From the NCBI GenBank assembly GCA_963837775.1, contig CAWIOX010000030.1, positions 124,001-188,000 on the forward strand: 64,000 nt of DNA, in the 5' to 3' direction. This document shows, one piece after another, positions 26,591 through 34,515 of this stretch. The notes beneath the pieces are model-generated. The model ran no database searches. It had not been told where the DNA came from and saw only the letters and a program-made list of their open reading frames with translations. Position 1 is the first letter of the stretch. Each line of letters opens with the position of its first letter. This DNA is from CAWIOX01 sp963837775. GTDB taxonomy: Bacteria; Pseudomonadota; Gammaproteobacteria; Burkholderiales; Burkholderiaceae_D. A program made the translations under genes and the position numbers.

Positions 26591-27187
26591 ATGTCACAAG
26601 CCACCGATTTACAAGCATCACCGATCACCCCGGCGCTGCCGGCCCGCCCGAATGAGTTCAATCTGGTGTGGGTAGACATGGAAATGACGGGCCTGGACCC
26701 GGATACCGACCGCATCATCGAGGTCGCGGTCGTGGTCACCGACATGCAATTGAACATTCTGGCCGAAGGTCCGGTGTTTGCGATTCACCAGCCGGATGAC
26801 ATCATGAACGGCATGGATGCATGGAACAAAGGCACGCATGGCCGCTCCGGGCTGATCGAGCGCGTCAAGGCATCGACCATCACCGAGGCCGATGCGGAAG
26901 CGGCGCTGATTGATTTTCTGAAGCATTTCGTACCGGCAGGCAAGTCGCCGATGTGCGGCAACACGATTTGCCAGGATCGCCGTTTCATGGCGCGCGGGAT
27001 GCCGAAACTGGAAGCCTTCTTCCATTACCGCAATCTGGATGTGTCGACATTGAAAGAACTGTGCAAGCGCTGGAAGCCGGAAATCGCCAGCGGCTTCAAG
27101 AAGCATCAGAAGCATACGGCGCTGGCCGACATCATCGAGTCGGTTGAGGAGCTGCGCTACTACCGCGAGCATTTCATCAAGGAATAA
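26591..27187 (+). CDS. orn: Oligoribonuclease
   Basis: This 198-residue DEDDh 3'-5' exonuclease degrades 2-5 nt RNAs and pGpG from cyclic di-GMP breakdown. The motif WVDMEMTGLDPDTDRIIEVA carries the first D and E, and later CQDRRFMARGMPKL and HTALADIIESVEELRYY supply the rest. The ATG at 26591 follows AAAGGAAGA. It is divergent from the M48 peptidase gene. It could finish degradation of cyclic di-GMP produced by the GGDEF/EAL protein at the window end. Confidence 0.97.
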   Translation: MSQATDLQASPITPALPARPNEFNLVWVDMEMTGLDPDTDRIIEVAVVVTDMQLNILAEGPVFAIHQPDDIMNGMDAWNKGTHGRSGLIERVKASTITEADAEAALIDFLKHFVPAGKSPMCGNTICQDRRFMARGMPKLEAFFHYRNLDVSTLKELCKRWKPEIASGFKKHQKHTALADIIESVEELRYYREHFIKE

Positions 27188-27235
27188 GCCAGCGCGTTTG
27201 TTGCGCAGGCGGAACCCCTGTTTTTGGTAATTTCA

Positions 27236-27309
27236 GGGGGTATGTCGGTAAATAATGCACTTTGCGCACGGTTTATAAGGGGCTGTAAAAATACACCGGG
27301 GTGTATAAA
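27236..27309 (+). repeat. Dispersed two-hairpin element, copy D
   Basis: This copy begins GGGGGTATGTC and ends GGGTGTATAAAT. The right hairpin is especially clear: ATACACC pairs perfectly with GGTGTAT, which changes both sides relative to other copies. The left stem is weaker (GTAT with ATGC). It lies between the convergent orn and YecA-like genes. Confidence 0.7.
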
Positions 27310-27386
27310 TATGCCTTCGAAATCGTGCTGTGCAGGCCGGATGTGGTTTTTTCCGCCCGTGCGGACCAAACCACATCCGAACAGAT

Positions 27387-28085
27387 TTAATTCCCGCCAG
27401 CTTCAGCGCCGCAGCATTTCTTGAATTTCTTGCCGCTGCCGCAGGCGCACAGGTCATTGCGACCGACTTTCGGTTCTTCGCGCTTGACGGTCGTGATCGC
27501 GGATTTGCGGTGCGGCAGCCAGAACTTGTAGATTTCCGGTATCGCCGCTTCGATTTCCACCGCCAGTTTATGGCGCTTGACCGGGTCGTCCACCAGCACC
27601 ATGTCTTCTTCTTCGATTTCCTCGGCGCCCAGCAGATAGATCGGGCGCATCAGCGGCGCCAGATTCGAGCTCAGGATCGGTTCCCACGCCGCTTCGCGCA
27701 ACTGGATGCCTTCCCAGAAGCCCCAGGCCCAGGATTCGCCATCGATGATCGAGCGGCCTTCGTATTCATATTCGCAATACAGCGGCTCGAATTCTTTCGG
27801 CGCGACTTCCAGCGTCACCGCGATCTCGTTCATCACGCGGGCAATCAGGCCGGTAATGCGTTCCAGTTCTTTCGCGTTCTTGAACTGCGGCGCTTTCTTC
27901 TGTTCCGGTCCCCATACGGTCGGCAGCCATTCCTGCATCAGCACCATTTCAGGCCCGATGACCAGCGCAGTCAGGAAGCCGTGCAGCGAGTCCATGGTCA
28001 TGCCGTCGTCCGCGCAGCGGTCGGACAGCAGGAACTGGTCCAGTTCATTGAATTCTTTATCGGAAAGGGGGTCTTCGAGTTGCAT
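27387..28085 (-). CDS. YecA/UPF0149-family protein with C-terminal SEC-C zinc motif
   Basis: This 232-residue protein has an N-terminal UPF0149 helical domain (DEFNELDQFLL-like start, then SLHGFLTALVIGPEMVLMQE) and ends with a SEC-C metal-binding motif (GRNDLCACGSGKKFKKCCG), where the pattern CxC...CC binds zinc. Such proteins are thought to bind ribosomes or nascent chains through SEC-C, as SecA does. The start at 28085 (MQLEDPLSDKEF) agrees with the domain boundary. It is divergent from srkA. Confidence 0.85.
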   Translation of the reverse strand: MQLEDPLSDKEFNELDQFLLSDRCADDGMTMDSLHGFLTALVIGPEMVLMQEWLPTVWGPEQKKAPQFKNAKELERITGLIARVMNEIAVTLEVAPKEFEPLYCEYEYEGRSIIDGESWAWGFWEGIQLREAAWEPILSSNLAPLMRPIYLLGAEEIEEEDMVLVDDPVKRHKLAVEIEAAIPEIYKFWLPHRKSAITTVKREEPKVGRNDLCACGSGKKFKKCCGAEAGGN

Positions 28086-28204
28086 AGGGATTACCAGAGA
28101 GATTAAACGATCAGACCCGCAGTGTAACGCGTTGGCCTTGCGCTGGGAAACCGGTATTTCAGAGTTCGATGCGGAAATGCGGCGCCGGCACTTACAATGC
28201 AAGG

Positions 28205-29197
28205 ATGAACCCAATTGAACAACCCTCATTCGCCGCCCTGTCGCCCGATTGCGTGCTCGATGCGCTGGACAGCATCGGACTCCACGGTGACGGCCGCCTG
28301 CTGGCCCTGAACAGTTACGAGAACCGCGTCTATCAGGTCGGCATGGATGAGTCGCCGCCGCTGGTCACCAAATTTTACCGCCCCGGGCGCTGGAGCGATG
28401 CCGCCATTCTGGAAGAGCATGCGTTCGTGCAGGAACTGGTCGAGCGCGAAATTCCGGTGGTGCCGGCGCTGGCGCTGCAGCACGGCCAGACCCTGCACAG
28501 TTACAACGGTTTTCGCTTCGCGGTATTTCCCAGGCATGGCGGCCGCGCGCCGGAACTGGACGATCGCGCCACGCTGGAATGGATGGGGCGCTTCATCGGC
28601 CGCATTCATGCGGTCGGTGCGCTGCGTCCGTTCCAGGCGCGGCCGGCGTTGAACATCCAGACCTTCGGCGAAGAACCGCGCGACTACCTGTTGTCGCACG
28701 GCTTCATCCCGGCTGATCTGCTCGACGCCTATCGCAGCGTAATAGAACAGGCGCTGGATGGCGTGCGGCGCTGTTTCGAGCGCGCCGGTGCGGTGCGCTC
28801 CTTGCGTCTGCATGGCGATTGCCATGTCGGCAACGTGCTGTGGCGCGATGAGGGGCCGCATTTCGTCGATTTCGACGATAGCCGTATGGGTCCCGCGGTG
28901 CAGGACCTGTGGATGCTGCTGTCGGGCGAACGCGCCGATATGTCGCGCCAGATGGCCGATCTGCTGGCCGGCTATGCCGATTTTTGCGATTTTGACGAGC
29001 GCGAGCTGCATCTGATCGAGGCCTTGCGCACCCTGCGCCTGATCCATTATGCGGCGTGGCTGGCCAGGCGCTGGGACGATCCGGCCTTTCCGCTGGCCTT
29101 CCCCTGGTTTAATACGCAGCGCTACTGGCAGGACCGGATTCTGGAATTGCGCGAACAGGTCGCGCTGATGGAGGAGGGGCCGCTCTGGTCGGCCTGA
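28205..29197 (+). CDS. srkA: Stress response kinase SrkA (YihE/RdoA family)
   Basis: This 330-residue aminoglycoside-phosphotransferase-like Ser/Thr kinase has an N-lobe with LNSYENRVYQV and the ATP lysine in LVTKFYRPGRW. The catalytic loop is LRLHGDCHVGNVLW and the metal site FVDFDDSRMGPAVQDLWML. The family counters envelope stress and the MazEF-related death pathway in E. coli. Usually dsbA is downstream; here the next gene is an EamA transporter on the other strand. Confidence 0.93.
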   Translation: MNPIEQPSFAALSPDCVLDALDSIGLHGDGRLLALNSYENRVYQVGMDESPPLVTKFYRPGRWSDAAILEEHAFVQELVEREIPVVPALALQHGQTLHSYNGFRFAVFPRHGGRAPELDDRATLEWMGRFIGRIHAVGALRPFQARPALNIQTFGEEPRDYLLSHGFIPADLLDAYRSVIEQALDGVRRCFERAGAVRSLRLHGDCHVGNVLWRDEGPHFVDFDDSRMGPAVQDLWMLLSGERADMSRQMADLLAGYADFCDFDERELHLIEALRTLRLIHYAAWLARRWDDPAFPLAFPWFNTQRYWQDRILELREQVALMEEGPLWSA

Positions 29198-29273
29198 TTG
29201 CGTGTAGTGTGCTCACCGGCAACTGGCTGCCGGCTTGCATACGGTCAAGTAGCGGGGCGGACATTGGGCGAGT

Positions 29274-30174
29274 TCAACGACGGGAGGAAAATACAATGCC
29301 GCCGATGATCAGCGCGAACGCCGCCACATGGTAAAGATGCGGCATTTCACCTAAAAATGCCGATGACATCATTGCCGCAAAAAGAGGGGTCAGATTGCTG
29401 AAGAAGCCCGCAATGGCTGGCCCCGCGCGCTGTACCCCGGTACCCCAGCAGCGAAAGGCGATGATTGCCGGTCCGACAGCGACGTACAGCAGTGCCGCCG
29501 CCAAGGGCCAGCTCCAGACGATGTGCTGATCGTTGACCGCCCATTCGCCGGCGGCAAATACGCCGGACCACATCACGCCGAACACGACTTGCGCCAGCAG
29601 AAAGGCCGCCCAGTCGCTGCGGAGCTCCCTCGGCTCTTGCGGCAGCGTCAACAACCAGCTGTAAAAGGACCATGCGATGGTCGCTGCGATCATGAAAAGA
29701 TCGCCGGGCACCAGAGTGCATCGCCAGCAATTGGCGCCATTCGCCGCGGCTGAGCACCAGCAGCACGCCGGCGATCGACAACACGGCGCCGATCACCTGC
29801 TTGCGCCGGACCTTCGCGCCGAAGAACAGCCCGCCGACCAGCAGCATCCAGACCGGCATGCTGGCCGCGACCAGGGTCACGTTAATCGGACTGGAACTCT
29901 GCAGCGCCAGGTACTGAAGCGAGTTGTAAAGACCGATCCCAAGCAGCCCCAGCACCGTAAAACGCCGCCAGCAGGTCCACAATCCGCTGCCGCGACGCAA
30001 GATTGAACCGGCCAGCGGCAACAGGATGACCAGCGCAATGGCCCATCGCAGCAGGTTCAGCGTCATCGGCGGCACCCACTCATGCACCAGGCGACCGACG
30101 ACGGCATTGCCGGCCCAGAGCACCGGCGGCACGGTCAGCAACAAGGCGGTCGACAGGGTTATTCTTGGATTCAT
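29274..30174 (-). CDS. EamA/DMT-family transporter, one frame interruption
   Basis: This inner-membrane protein has about ten hydrophobic segments in two EamA repeats; it begins MNPRITLSTALLLTVPPVLW and ends IIGGIVFSSRR. One extra base at about 29715 (CACTCTGG for CACCTGG on the minus strand) breaks the frame between LLAMH and LVPGDLFMIAA. Repaired length is about 299 residues, normal for the family. The substrate is not predictable; these proteins often export amino acids or metabolites. Confidence 0.85.
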
Positions 30175-30601
30175 AAGGCGGGGCAGGTTCTAGGCAGTGG
30201 GTGTGATGACATCAAGGCAGCGCAGTGTCCTGAATACATGCCAGGCTAGCATCATATCCAAAAACATTGAAACCGGGAAAGTTCTGCTGCAGGCAGATTC
30301 GTGCCGCCCGTTGCTGACGTTTGCCGATAGCCGACAAGCGGATCCCACTATTCCTGCCGCATGATTGCTGTGCGAAGTGTTCTGCGGTGGCGCAGCACCG
30401 TACTTCCTGCGCCCGGTACCGGCGCGCAGACCGAAGTCATCAATGGCATCAGCGGCGGGCTGGAGATGGCTCCGGCCCCAAGTCCAATACAACAGGGACC
30501 AGCGCCATCATTCCAATGTCGCTTGTGCATCTAGCATCTACATAGCGACCCAAAGCAGAAGTAGTCAGACTGGGAAAGCAGAAGCTCAACTGGTTGAACA
30601 T
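30175..30601. other. Stretch without a recognisable gene
   Basis: This 427-bp gap between the EamA gene and the methyltransferase gene contains only short frames. A 57-codon frame starting with ATG at 30360 (contains VLPAPGTGAQTEVINGISGG) has no ribosome-binding site and no match that I recognise. It may be the eroded edge of an acquired segment. I see no repeat copy here. Confidence 0.4.
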
Positions 30602-31420
30602 TCAACATTCGATAGTGACAATGTGCGCCTGAATCTTGCCATCCACAGGGCCAAGCCCGAACCGTTGGGCGATGGCTTCCGCTGCGATGTCGGTTGCTTC
30701 GCCGAGCCGCGACTTGCCGCGCGCCTCGATTTCGCTGCGTAGCGGCGTTCCTTGGCAGTATGCGATTGCAGGAACCCGCGCAGATGTTGCCTGACTGCGC
30801 GCGGCGACGGTCCTAATGTGGGGTGGCGAGCTGAAACCGCCGGCTTTCAGATCTCGCGCAATGGTTGCGAGGTCATGGTAGCCATGGGGTGTGCGAATCA
30901 TGAAGCGCGGAGGATCCTTGGGAAAGAGCGATTCGAGTGCAGTCGAAACGGTGTGCGCGAACTCGTTCTCCTCGATTCGATCCCAAACATTGAAAATGAG
31001 AACGCCCCCTGATCTGAGAACCCGACGCGCCTCCGAAAACGCCTTCGACTTGTCGGGAAAGAACATGACTCCGAACTGGCACAGCACGGCGTCAAACACT
31101 GAGTCCTCGAAGGGCAGTTGCATAGCATCTGCCTGGCGCCATTCCACCGGGCGCTGGGTTCCGACCGCGGAAGCCAGGTCCAGCATCGGCTGATTCAGGT
31201 CGGTGGCAATAATGGACACGCTTTCCGGCAGCACGGATGCCAGCTTGCGAGTTACAACGCCCGTGCCGGCGGCAATCTCGAGCACGCGGGTAAGAGGCCG
31301 CGAAGCTACCCGATTCACCAAGTCCGCGGCATACGGCTCAAAGATCAGCGGAACGAGATACTCTTCATAGAGCTTCGGGATTGAGCCGGTGAAAACTTTG
31401 TCGGTATCGGGGCTGTTCAA
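30602..31420 (-). CDS. Class I SAM-dependent methyltransferase
   Basis: This 272-residue protein has motif I VLEIAAGTGVVTRKLA near residue 45, a post-I acidic residue in ATDLN, and a later DAVLCQFGVMFFPDK and RVLRSGGVLIFNVWD, which together define a UbiE/Methyltransf_11-type fold. The substrate is unknown. The TTG at 31420 is preferred over a longer frame because AAGGAG lies 6 bp upstream. It stands alone beside a decayed transposase and tRNA genes, consistent with acquired DNA. Confidence 0.83.
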   Translation of the reverse strand: MNSPDTDKVFTGSIPKLYEEYLVPLIFEPYAADLVNRVASRPLTRVLEIAAGTGVVTRKLASVLPESVSIIATDLNQPMLDLASAVGTQRPVEWRQADAMQLPFEDSVFDAVLCQFGVMFFPDKSKAFSEARRVLRSGGVLIFNVWDRIEENEFAHTVSTALESLFPKDPPRFMIRTPHGYHDLATIARDLKAGGFSSPPHIRTVAARSQATSARVPAIAYCQGTPLRSEIEARGKSRLGEATDIAAEAIAQRFGLGPVDGKIQAHIVTIEC

Positions 31421-31554
31421 GGTGTTCTCCTTTGCGTCACGGCCACTGCGCTCTAACAATTAATCAACGGACCAAGCGATTCCCATGCCGAATGATAGTG
31501 CGGTCACGATGACAGAGGTTCAGAGAAATATTATAGTCATCAACCGTGCATGAC

Positions 31555-32061
31555 CGCTATTGGGGAGATTTTCGACGGTCCGTTATCCAAACATTCTTGC
31601 ATGGCATCGAGCACAGCCTCATGCTCCCAGCGCTTCACGCACCGTTGCTTGCTTGTTGTGCATTGCTCTTTTAACGCGCAAACCTGGCACACTGAACTCC
31701 AGTACGTGTGGAGCGTCTTTCCTTGTTCGATAGACGTATAACGGTGGATTAACTGCTATCCCGCAGGGCACCGATATTCATCTTTGTCTGCAAGATAAAT
31801 GAAATCTTTCTTGTCGAATAGCCCGTCCGCCTTATTGTTGGAGGTGAGTGGCTTGGGCACAAGGGCCGTGATACCAGCTTCATAGCAAGCCAGAATTTCT
31901 TCGCCTTTGAAGTAACCCCGGTCTGCCATGGCATTGAGTTCTTTGGTACCCATTGCTGTGCGCGCTTGCTTGGACACCGTTGACAGCTGGCCGCGGTCGT
32001 TGCCAACATTAGTCACTTCGTGTGCGACGATGAGATGGTGTTGAGTGCCAGCTGCCGCCTA
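31555..32061 (-). pseudogene. Remnant of an IS1182-family transposase
   Basis: The minus strand translates into an internal part of an IS1182-type DDE transposase: HHLIVAHEVTNVGNDRGQLS, then ADRGYFKGEEILACYEAGI, then the Cys-rich part (RCPAG, CQVCALKEQC) and KRWEHEAVLDAMQECL. An in-frame TAG (31756-31758) interrupts it between CPAG and QLIHRYTSIEQGK. The N-terminal about 200 residues and the C-terminal catalytic end with its HPFG motif are missing, and no terminal inverted repeats are seen. It is a dead fragment. Confidence 0.85.
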
Positions 32062-32163
32062 ACAATAAGCTTCATCTTTTCTTTATTTGCCAGAAGCGCA
32101 ATCGTTTTCCCTTAATTGGGGCAACAAGTTGCGGACAATATATAGTATACTGAGTGCCTCTTT

Positions 32164-32239
32164 GGGTTGTTAGCTCAGCTGGTAGAGCAGCGGACTCTTA
32201 ATCCGTAGGTCGCGTGTTCGAGCCACGCACAGCCCACCA
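32164..32239 (+). tRNA. tRNA-Lys (CTT)
   Basis: This 76-nt cloverleaf has acceptor GGGTTGT/ACAGCCC, a D-arm (GCTC..GAGC), the anticodon loop CTCTTAA giving CTT, T-arm GCGTG-TTCGAGC-CACGC, and an encoded CCA. A TATAGTATACT stretch at 32141-32151 could be the -10 region. Confidence 0.96.
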
Positions 32240-32316
32240 ATGAATACAAGGGATTACATGCTTCATCATGTAATCCCTTTTTTATTGTGCACTCGGGATG
32301 GACCCAATTTTGGAGT

Positions 32317-32392
32317 TGGCAGCGGAAGAAGGATTCGAACCGTCACATGCCGGATTCAGAATCCGGTGCCTGGATCAGCTTGGCGATCCCCT
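32317..32392 (-). tRNA. tRNA-Gln (CTG)-like, possibly degenerate
   Basis: Read on the minus strand, this has the GCCAAGC D-arm start, an anticodon arm CCGGA-TTCTGAA-TCCGG with anticodon CTG, the TTCGAAT T-loop and a terminal CCA. It departs from a good tRNA-Gln: the acceptor stem has a G:G mismatch and appears one base short, and the T-stem (GACGG with CCTTC) has a C:T mismatch. It is either a decayed tRNA or an error-containing read of an active one. It lies downstream of the Lys-CTT gene on the opposite strand. Confidence 0.65.
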
Positions 32393-32591
32393 GCCTTAAA
32401 TCAACCTGTGCCAGATAAGCAACTCTATGTCGATTGTGGGGATATTGCGATGCCATACCAGGCGCAAATCAGTGGGGAAATTTTGTGCATTGCATTTTGT
32501 GCATTGCAGATGAGTATCAAATAAACTGCAAAAATTCGATGTATCAAATGGGGTGCGAATTTGTCTCAAACAAATCGCGACGTTACAATAG

Positions 32592-32628
32592 AAAAAGGGC
32601 TTACATTTCTGCAAGCCCTTCTTTTTTT
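32592..32628. terminator. Bidirectional terminator after the tRNA-Lys array
   Basis: AAGGGCTT (32595-32602) pairs with AAGCCCTT (32613-32620). The minus strand ends in a five-T run and the plus strand in a seven-T run. It ends the minus-strand tRNA-Lys transcript. Confidence 0.85.
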
Positions 32629-32703
32629 GGTAGGCCGTGCGGGATTCGAACCTGCGACCAACGGATTAAAAGTCCGCTGCTCTACCAGCTGAGCTAACGA
32701 CCC
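32628..32703 (-). tRNA. tRNA-Lys (TTT), copy 1
   Basis: This 76-nt cloverleaf begins GGGTCGTTAGCTC and has anticodon loop CTTTTAA (TTT) and an encoded CCA. The acceptor GGGTCGT/ACGGCCT starts with a G-U pair, and the T-stem GCAGG/CCCGC has a central A-C mismatch. The sequence is the same in copies 2 and 3. Confidence 0.95.
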
Positions 32704-32781
32704 AAAAAACTGATGCTGTTCCCTGTTGCCAGGGAATGGAAAACTTGAACGGGCAAATTTTCCAAGGTACTACTGTATTCG

Positions 32782-32857
32782 TGGTAGGCCGTGCGGGATT
32801 CGAACCTGCGACCAACGGATTAAAAGTCCGCTGCTCTACCAGCTGAGCTAACGACCC
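32782..32857 (-). tRNA. tRNA-Lys (TTT), copy 2
   Basis: This gene is identical to copy 1 over 76 nt. The spacer to copy 1 (78 bp) contains the hairpin TTCCCTG/CAGGGAA, a likely processing feature of the joint transcript. Confidence 0.95.
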
Positions 32858-32941
32858 GAAAACTGATGCTATTTCTCTGCTTTTCAGAGAAATAAAAAAG
32901 GCTTGCAAGAGCAAACCCTTTTTAGAGAACTGCTAAATTCG

Positions 32942-33017
32942 TGGTAGGCCGTGCGGGATTCGAACCTGCGACCAACGGATTAAAAGTCCGCTGCTCTACC
33001 AGCTGAGCTAACGACCC
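32942..33017 (-). tRNA. tRNA-Lys (TTT), copy 3
   Basis: This is identical to copies 1 and 2 and is the first gene of the minus-strand array, directly behind a consensus promoter. The spacer to copy 2 (84 bp) contains the hairpin TTTCTCTG/CAGAGAAA. Confidence 0.95.
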
Positions 33018-33028
33018 GAAAGAACGTA

Positions 33029-33057
33029 ATTATAGGGAGATACAGGGGGGCTGTCAA
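33029..33057 (-). promoter_or_regulatory. Consensus sigma70 promoter of the tRNA-Lys array
   Basis: On the minus strand TTGACA (33052-33057) and TATAAT (33029-33034) are separated by exactly 17 bp, 11 bp before the first tRNA-Lys. Both hexamers match the consensus fully, indicating a very strong stable-RNA promoter. Confidence 0.9.
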
Positions 33058-33101
33058 ATGCGGTGTGGCATTTTTTGAATTTAACCAACCTTGCCGCAAT
33101 G

Positions 33102-33131
33102 AAAAAAACGAGCCAGGTCATGCCTGGCTCG
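33102..33131 (-). terminator. Rho-independent terminator of the tol-pal operon
   Basis: CGAGCCAGG and CCTGGCTCG form a 9-bp stem with a 5-nt loop; on the minus strand a seven-T run follows. It lies 29 bp past the cpoB stop codon. Confidence 0.92.
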
Positions 33132-33160
33132 CGATGGCTATGTCACTGATGGCGGCATGC

Positions 33161-33910
33161 TTATTTGATGGCGTTCAAGCGCTCCTTGGCGATCTCTGCT
33201 GCAGGCGATGCCGGAAACTGTTCGATCAATTTTTCCAGTGTCTTCTTCGCTGCAACCTTATCCTTTAACTCGATATGGCAGCTGGCAATATTGAGCATTG
33301 CATCGGCTGCCTTCGGGCTGCCCGGGTAGTTTTTCAAGACCAGCTGTTGGGCGGCGATCGCGTTCTTGTAATCGCGTTGCGCGTAGTAGCTGTTGCCCAG
33401 CCAGTATTGGGCAGAGGCCGCGAAACCGGAGCCGGGATAGCGTCGCAGGAAATCAAAGAAAGCTGCGCCTGCGGTTTTGTAGTCGCCGGCCTTAAACAGC
33501 GCCAATGCGGCGTCATAGGTTTTTTGTTCGCCGGGTTCTACGCTGGCTTCCTTGCCGTCGACGGTGATCTTTTGCGGTTCCAGCTTGCGCAAGCGGTTAT
33601 CGAGATCGACGTAAAAATCTTTCTGGCGGCGTTGCTCATTGGCCAGTTCATTGGTCAGCACTTCAATCTGGCCGCGCAACTTGGCGATTTCCTGGCGCAG
33701 TTGCTCGTTTTGATTTGCCAGATCAAGCGTGCTTGACTTGTCCGCCTTGCCGTCGAGCCGCGAGCTGGTGCTTTCAACCTTGTTGCGCAAGTCGAGTATC
33801 GAGCGTCTGGCTTCATCGTCGTCAAATATGCCGGCGTGAGCGTGCAGGGAAAGCGTTGAAAATGCGGCCAGCAAGGCCGCAGCCAGTGTGGATTTAAACG
33901 TCATTGTCAT
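33161..33910 (-). CDS. cpoB: Cell division coordinator CpoB (YbgF)
   Basis: This 249-residue periplasmic protein couples cell-wall synthesis to Tol-driven outer membrane constriction. It has an N-terminal signal peptide (ending SLHAHAG), a coiled-coil trimerisation part (about residues 40-105, SSTLDLANQNEQLRQEIAKL), and C-terminal TPR repeats (about 130-249, beginning YDAALALFKAGDYKTAGAAF). It is the last gene of the minus-strand ybgC-tolQ-tolR-tolA-tolB-pal-cpoB unit. Confidence 0.95.
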   Translation of the reverse strand: MTMTFKSTLAAALLAAFSTLSLHAHAGIFDDDEARRSILDLRNKVESTSSRLDGKADKSSTLDLANQNEQLRQEIAKLRGQIEVLTNELANEQRRQKDFYVDLDNRLRKLEPQKITVDGKEASVEPGEQKTYDAALALFKAGDYKTAGAAFFDFLRRYPGSGFAASAQYWLGNSYYAQRDYKNAIAAQQLVLKNYPGSPKAADAMLNIASCHIELKDKVAAKKTLEKLIEQFPASPAAEIAKERLNAIK

Positions 33911-33930
33911 GGCGATTATGTATGGTCGTA

Positions 33931-34465
33931 TTAATAGACGATATCGGCGCGACGGTTTTCAGCCCAGGCCGCTTCATCGCTGCCGAGTGCCTTCGGCTTC
34001 TCTTTGCCGAGCGAGACCGCTTCCAGTTGCGCTTCCGGCACACCCAGCAAGCTCAGGGATTTGCGTACCGCTTCGGCGCGCTTCTGACCGAGTGCCAGAT
34101 TGTATTCGCTGCCGCCGCGTTCATCGGTATTGCCCTGGATGAGGACTTTGCGGGCCTTGTTGGCAGCCAGATATTTGGCATGCGCTTCGACCACCGATTT
34201 GAATTCATCCTTGACGATGTAGCTGTCGTAATCGAAATAGATGCTGCGTTTGGCCAGAATGCCTTTTGGGTCATTGAGGGCGTCGCTTGAGCCTGTGCGT
34301 TACGCCGGATACGGTGCGTGGGTCAACCGCGCCGGTGCCGTCTTTCGACATCGAGCCTGTGCGTTCTACAACCGGCACCTTGTCATCCAGTTTGACTGCA
34401 GAGCTGCATGCGCCCAGTAACAGGGTGCTGGATACGATCAGGGCGAATTTTTTAAAAGCGTGCAT
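33931..34465 (-). CDS. pal: Peptidoglycan-associated lipoprotein Pal, one frame interruption
   Basis: This outer membrane lipoprotein binds peptidoglycan and interacts with TolB and TolA. The signal peptide ends in the lipobox LLLGAC (Cys near residue 20). The OmpA-like C-terminal domain is complete (FDYDSYIVKDEFKSVVEAHA, then NTDERGGSEYNLALGQKRAE). Between them one extra base lies around 34290-34302, near the end of a linker, so the lipoprotein part and the OmpA domain fall in different frames. The repaired length is about 177 residues, the usual one. An indel in so important a gene argues for a reading error. Confidence 0.92.
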
Positions 34466-34515
34466 GTACTTTTCCTTGAGGTGGTCTGATGAAGCGATTA
34501 ATTATTTCAGGGCAA

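Noticed and set aside
30321..30545. Short frames upstream of the methyltransferase gene
   Set aside because: No ribosome-binding site or similarity; listed as an empty stretch.
32240..32524. 94-codon plus-strand frame between tRNA genes
   Set aside because: It runs through the tRNA-Gln-like gene and lacks any coding features.
32628..33017. Regularly spaced repeats resembling a CRISPR array
   Set aside because: Repeats are 76 nt and fold into tRNA-Lys cloverleaves; the spacers have hairpins and there are no cas genes.
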